This document shows, in pieces, positions 34,484-36,862 of a stretch of 36,862 bases of DNA. The stretch is from assembly GCA_037384225.1 (NCBI GenBank), contig JARROD010000051.1, positions 1 to 36,862 on the forward strand, in the 5' to 3' direction. The translations under genes and the position numbers were made by a program. This stretch comes from JARROD01 sp037384225 (GTDB lineage: Bacteria > Pseudomonadota > Gammaproteobacteria > Pseudomonadales > Cellvibrionaceae). The notes beneath the pieces were generated by a model. The model ran no database searches. It saw only the letters and a program-made list of their open reading frames with translations, and was not told the DNA's origin. Position 1 is the first letter of the stretch, and each line of letters begins with the position of its first letter.

Positions 34484-35773
34484 ATGACTGATAAGAAAGC
34501 ATACCTTACGGTCGACGGTTTGGATGAACCCATTGAAATGCCAGTATATACCGGCACTACTGGACCCGAAGTCGTAGACGTTCGTGCACTTACAGGAAAA
34601 GGCTACTTTACCTACGACCCAGGTTTCGTCTCTACCGCGTCATGTGAATCCAAAATTACCTATATAGATGGCACCAACGGTATCCTGCTGCACCGTGGCT
34701 ATCCAATAGAACAGTTGGCGGAAAACTCCGATTACGTCGAAACCTGCTACCTCCTCCTCAACGGCGAACTGCCCACCGCGAAAGAAAAAGCCGCATTTGT
34801 CCACTTGATAACCAATCACACCATGGTCCACGAGTCCATCGCCGACTTCTTTAAGGGCTTTCGCCACGACGCCCACCCGATGGCCATAATGTGTGGAGTG
34901 GTCGGCGCCCTCTCAGCTTTTTATCACGACTCCCTGGACATCAATAATCCGGAACATCGTCTGGTCTCGGCGCACCGATTGATCGCCAAGATGCCGACCC
35001 TTGCAGCCATGTGCTACAAACACCACGTCGGCCAGCCATTTATGTACCCGAACAACAAACTCAATTATGCAGAAAACTTTCTGCATATGATGTTCGGCAC
35101 CCCCTGCGACGACCCGGAAGTGAACCCTGTGCTGGCCCGCGCTATGGATAAGATTTTCCTGCTCCACGCCGACCACGAGCAGAACGCATCCACCTCAACC
35201 GTGCGCCTCGCCGGATCCTCAGGCGCCAACCCGTTCGCCTGTATCGCCTCCGGTATCGCTGCCCTCTGGGGTCCGGCACACGGCGGCGCCAATGAAGCCG
35301 TACTGGCGATGTTGCAGAAAATTGGCCATGTCGACAATATCGATAACTTTGTCAAAAAAGCCAAGGATAAAGACGATCCCTTCCGGCTGATGGGCTTTGG
35401 CCACCGCGTGTACAAAAACTTCGACCCCCGCGCCAAGGTCATGAAAAAAGCCTGCGACGAAGTGCTTCAAGAGCTGGGGCTGGAAAATGATCCACTGCTG
35501 GCGATCGCCAAACGCCTGGAACAAATCGCGCTGGAAGATGATTACTTTATCGAAAAGAAACTCTACCCCAATGTGGATTTCTACTCAGGCATCATCATGA
35601 AAGCGATCGGCATTCCAACCGACATGTTTACCGTGATTTTCGCCACCGGTCGCACCGTCGGCTGGATTGCTCACTGGAACGAAATGATCAGTGGCAGCTA
35701 CAAAATCGGTCGCCCCCGTCAACTGTACACCGGCTACGACACGCGCGATTTTATTCCGTTGGAAGAACGCTGA
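34484..35773 (+). CDS. gltA: type II citrate synthase
   Basis: This 429-residue enzyme condenses acetyl-CoA and oxaloacetate, the entry step of the TCA cycle. The catalytic surroundings are all visible: HADHEQNASTSTVRLAGSSG, WGPAHGGANEAVL (His), GFGHRVYKNFDPRAKVMK (His) and NVDFYSGIIMKAIGIP (Asp). The N-terminal domain with the YDPGFVSTASCESKITYIDG region is typical of the hexameric, NADH-inhibited gammaproteobacterial type. AGGAG precedes the ATG at 7-base spacing. It is transcribed away from sdhCDAB, the arrangement known from Pseudomonas and enterics. Confidence 0.98.
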   Translation: MTDKKAYLTVDGLDEPIEMPVYTGTTGPEVVDVRALTGKGYFTYDPGFVSTASCESKITYIDGTNGILLHRGYPIEQLAENSDYVETCYLLLNGELPTAKEKAAFVHLITNHTMVHESIADFFKGFRHDAHPMAIMCGVVGALSAFYHDSLDINNPEHRLVSAHRLIAKMPTLAAMCYKHHVGQPFMYPNNKLNYAENFLHMMFGTPCDDPEVNPVLARAMDKIFLLHADHEQNASTSTVRLAGSSGANPFACIASGIAALWGPAHGGANEAVLAMLQKIGHVDNIDNFVKKAKDKDDPFRLMGFGHRVYKNFDPRAKVMKKACDEVLQELGLENDPLLAIAKRLEQIALEDDYFIEKKLYPNVDFYSGIIMKAIGIPTDMFTVIFATGRTVGWIAHWNEMISGSYKIGRPRQLYTGYDTRDFIPLEER

Positions 35774-35813
35774 AAGCTTTTCCGTCATTCGTTTTTATTC
35801 CAGCTATCGCTGC

Positions 35814-35841
35814 AACCAAGACCGCCGTAGCGGCCTTGGTT
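35814..35841. terminator. hairpin between convergent gltA and lapG
   Basis: AACCAAG, a mismatch, then CCGC pair with GCGG, a mismatch, and CTTGGTT around a 4-base loop. A second small stem CAAGCC/GGCTTG follows at 35847-35863. Neither has a good U-tract on either strand, so this may be a weak bidirectional terminator or an mRNA 3' end stabiliser. Confidence 0.5.
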
Positions 35842-35853
35842 TGATGCAAGCCA

Positions 35854-36504
35854 TCAAGGCTTGATTTCCTCCTGCAACCGGAGATTCAGATCGCGCCATT
35901 GCGGCAGCGTTTTCATACTGTTGGCTTTGAGTTTCCGCCCCCGGGATTGGGCCAGCCACAGGCTGCCACCGCTGAAACTGTAGATAGGCAATAAATCCGT
36001 ACGCTTCGATGCCGGCAATATGGTTTTGTTGATATTGTCCAGAATCAATGGCTCGGCATCGGGGCTGGGGTAGTAGGCCAGCACCATGTGTGCCTGGTTC
36101 AGCTCCAGCGATTTGACGTAGGTAATCCGCAGCTTATCGCTTTCGACCCGCGTGTCTTTCAGGGTGAAGTATTTACCGATGGAAAAATCCTCACAATCGC
36201 CGCCGTTGGTCGCCAGGGTTTCCACGGGTGTGGCCCAATAATCCTCTTTGCCCCAGTGTTCTTTATCACTGACCCAGTTGACGCGATTAAAAAAGGTATT
36301 GGCACTTTCCAGCTTTTGCTGCTCGACCGCGTCCGGCCTCGTATTGGTGTTTTCCATTAACAACAGCCAGTCCACCAATCTCTGCCTGGCTTCGGCGCCA
36401 TAATGCTTCTCTACCTCTGACAACAAATGCTCACTCACGCCCAGGTACTGCCCTAACGCGCAGCCGGCTGACATACAGAGCAACAGACAACAGATCAAAC
36501 GCAA
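35854..36504 (-). CDS. lapG: LapG-like periplasmic transglutaminase-type cysteine protease
   Basis: This 216-residue protein belongs to the bacterial transglutaminase-like cysteine proteinases. The catalytic triad is visible: Cys in GGDCEDFSIGKY, His in NQAHMVLAYY and Asp in LILDNINK. LapG cleaves the N-terminus of LapA-type biofilm adhesins and releases them, and is held back by LapD when c-di-GMP is high. It has an N-terminal signal peptide; MSAGC could even act as a lipobox. I start at TTG 36504 because GGAGG lies 8 bases upstream; an upstream in-frame TTG at 36519 sits in that ribosome site. No lapD or adhesin gene is visible, though the window ends soon after. Confidence 0.88.
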   Translation of the reverse strand: MRLICCLLLCMSAGCALGQYLGVSEHLLSEVEKHYGAEARQRLVDWLLLMENTNTRPDAVEQQKLESANTFFNRVNWVSDKEHWGKEDYWATPVETLATNGGDCEDFSIGKYFTLKDTRVESDKLRITYVKSLELNQAHMVLAYYPSPDAEPLILDNINKTILPASKRTDLLPIYSFSGGSLWLAQSRGRKLKANSMKTLPQWRDLNLRLQEEIKP

Positions 36505-36519
36505 CGGATTAACCTCCAA

Positions 36520-36862
36520 ATCGATACAGTCATTTTACTTCAGCGGTGAGTATCACTATACCCAAAGAACGCCATCGTGGCCGAGTGAATACTACAATTA
36601 CTACACGTTTCCAACTCATGCAACTTCTACCCGATACAAGCTGCCAGCAAATTCAACTTCTTGTAAATCCGGACCGTCACTTTTCAATTCGGAATTAGGG
36701 GCAGTACTCGACGTTTATCAAAACCTTGAGCCATTCGGGTATATATACCCAAAGCGTTTGAGATTTAGGTGCACAGAGCACGCCCCTTTTTGTCCCTGGC
36801 CGCGTTGCTCCTCCTCACATGGGGCCTGCCATGCAGCGTCGTCGCGCCTTGCCAGGAACAAA
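36520..36862. other. right-end non-coding stretch
   Basis: About 340 bp upstream of lapG without a credible gene. The lapG promoter should be in the left part; I see no convincing -35/-10. The right 75 bp is a hairpin repeat, listed separately. Confidence 0.5.
36788..36862. repeat. inverted-repeat element at the window edge
   Basis: TTTGTCCCTGGC at about 36789-36800 and GCCAGGAACAAA at 36851-36862 are inverted copies with one mismatch. GC-rich sequence between them also folds (GGCCGCG ... CGTCGCGCC). The element reaches the window end and may continue. Confidence 0.65.

Overview
The window reads as chromosomal DNA of a gammaproteobacterium, probably from the Cellvibrionales/Pseudomonas-like side of the class. 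The case rests on a TCA block in the order gltA | sdhCDAB - sucAB - lpd - sucCD, a fimT/U-pilV-pilW-pilX-pilY1-pilE minor-pilin operon, and a LapG-type protease. The genus call is inference, since no rRNA or other taxonomic marker is present.

Four blocks are laid out left to right. (1) Positions 1-12510, all on the minus strand, hold a Tad (Flp) pilus locus. In transcription order it runs flp, tadV, an AAA+ ATPase with a winged-helix-like N-terminus, rcpC, rcpA, a small lipoprotein, tadG, two TadE-like pseudopilins, tadZ, tadA, tadB, tadC and a TPR lipoprotein (tadD-like) cut by the window edge. A strong hairpin-plus-U-tract sits between flp and tadV, which would let the pilin be made in excess over the machine. 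(2) Positions 12.5-14.2 kb are non-coding DNA with a 147-bp inverted-repeat element, plus a broken receiver/AraC-type response regulator that has lost the first half of its DNA-binding domain. (3) Positions 14.2-21.3 kb, minus strand, hold the minor-pilin and tip-adhesin genes of a type IVa pilus. Here pilX and pilY1 form one continuous reading frame, and an AlgR-like box lies upstream of the first gene. A half-copy of the 12.7-kb repeat lies beyond this operon at 21.9 kb. (4) Positions 22.0-35.8 kb carry the TCA genes: sucD, sucC, lpd, sucB, sucA, sdhB, sdhA, sdhD and sdhC on the minus strand, then gltA divergently on the plus strand. Good sigma70-type promoters lie between sdhC and gltA. The right end carries a lapG-like periplasmic cysteine protease and a second, truncated hairpin repeat.

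Functionally, the left half is about surface attachment: an Flp pilus, type IVa pilus priming and tip adhesin, and a LapG-type adhesin-releasing protease further right. The TCA block is ordinary housekeeping. The most notable observations are the PilX-PilY1 fusion, the Tad-embedded AAA+ ATPase, the decayed regulator next to flp, and a recurring pattern of short tandem duplications at gene ends and gaps throughout the window.
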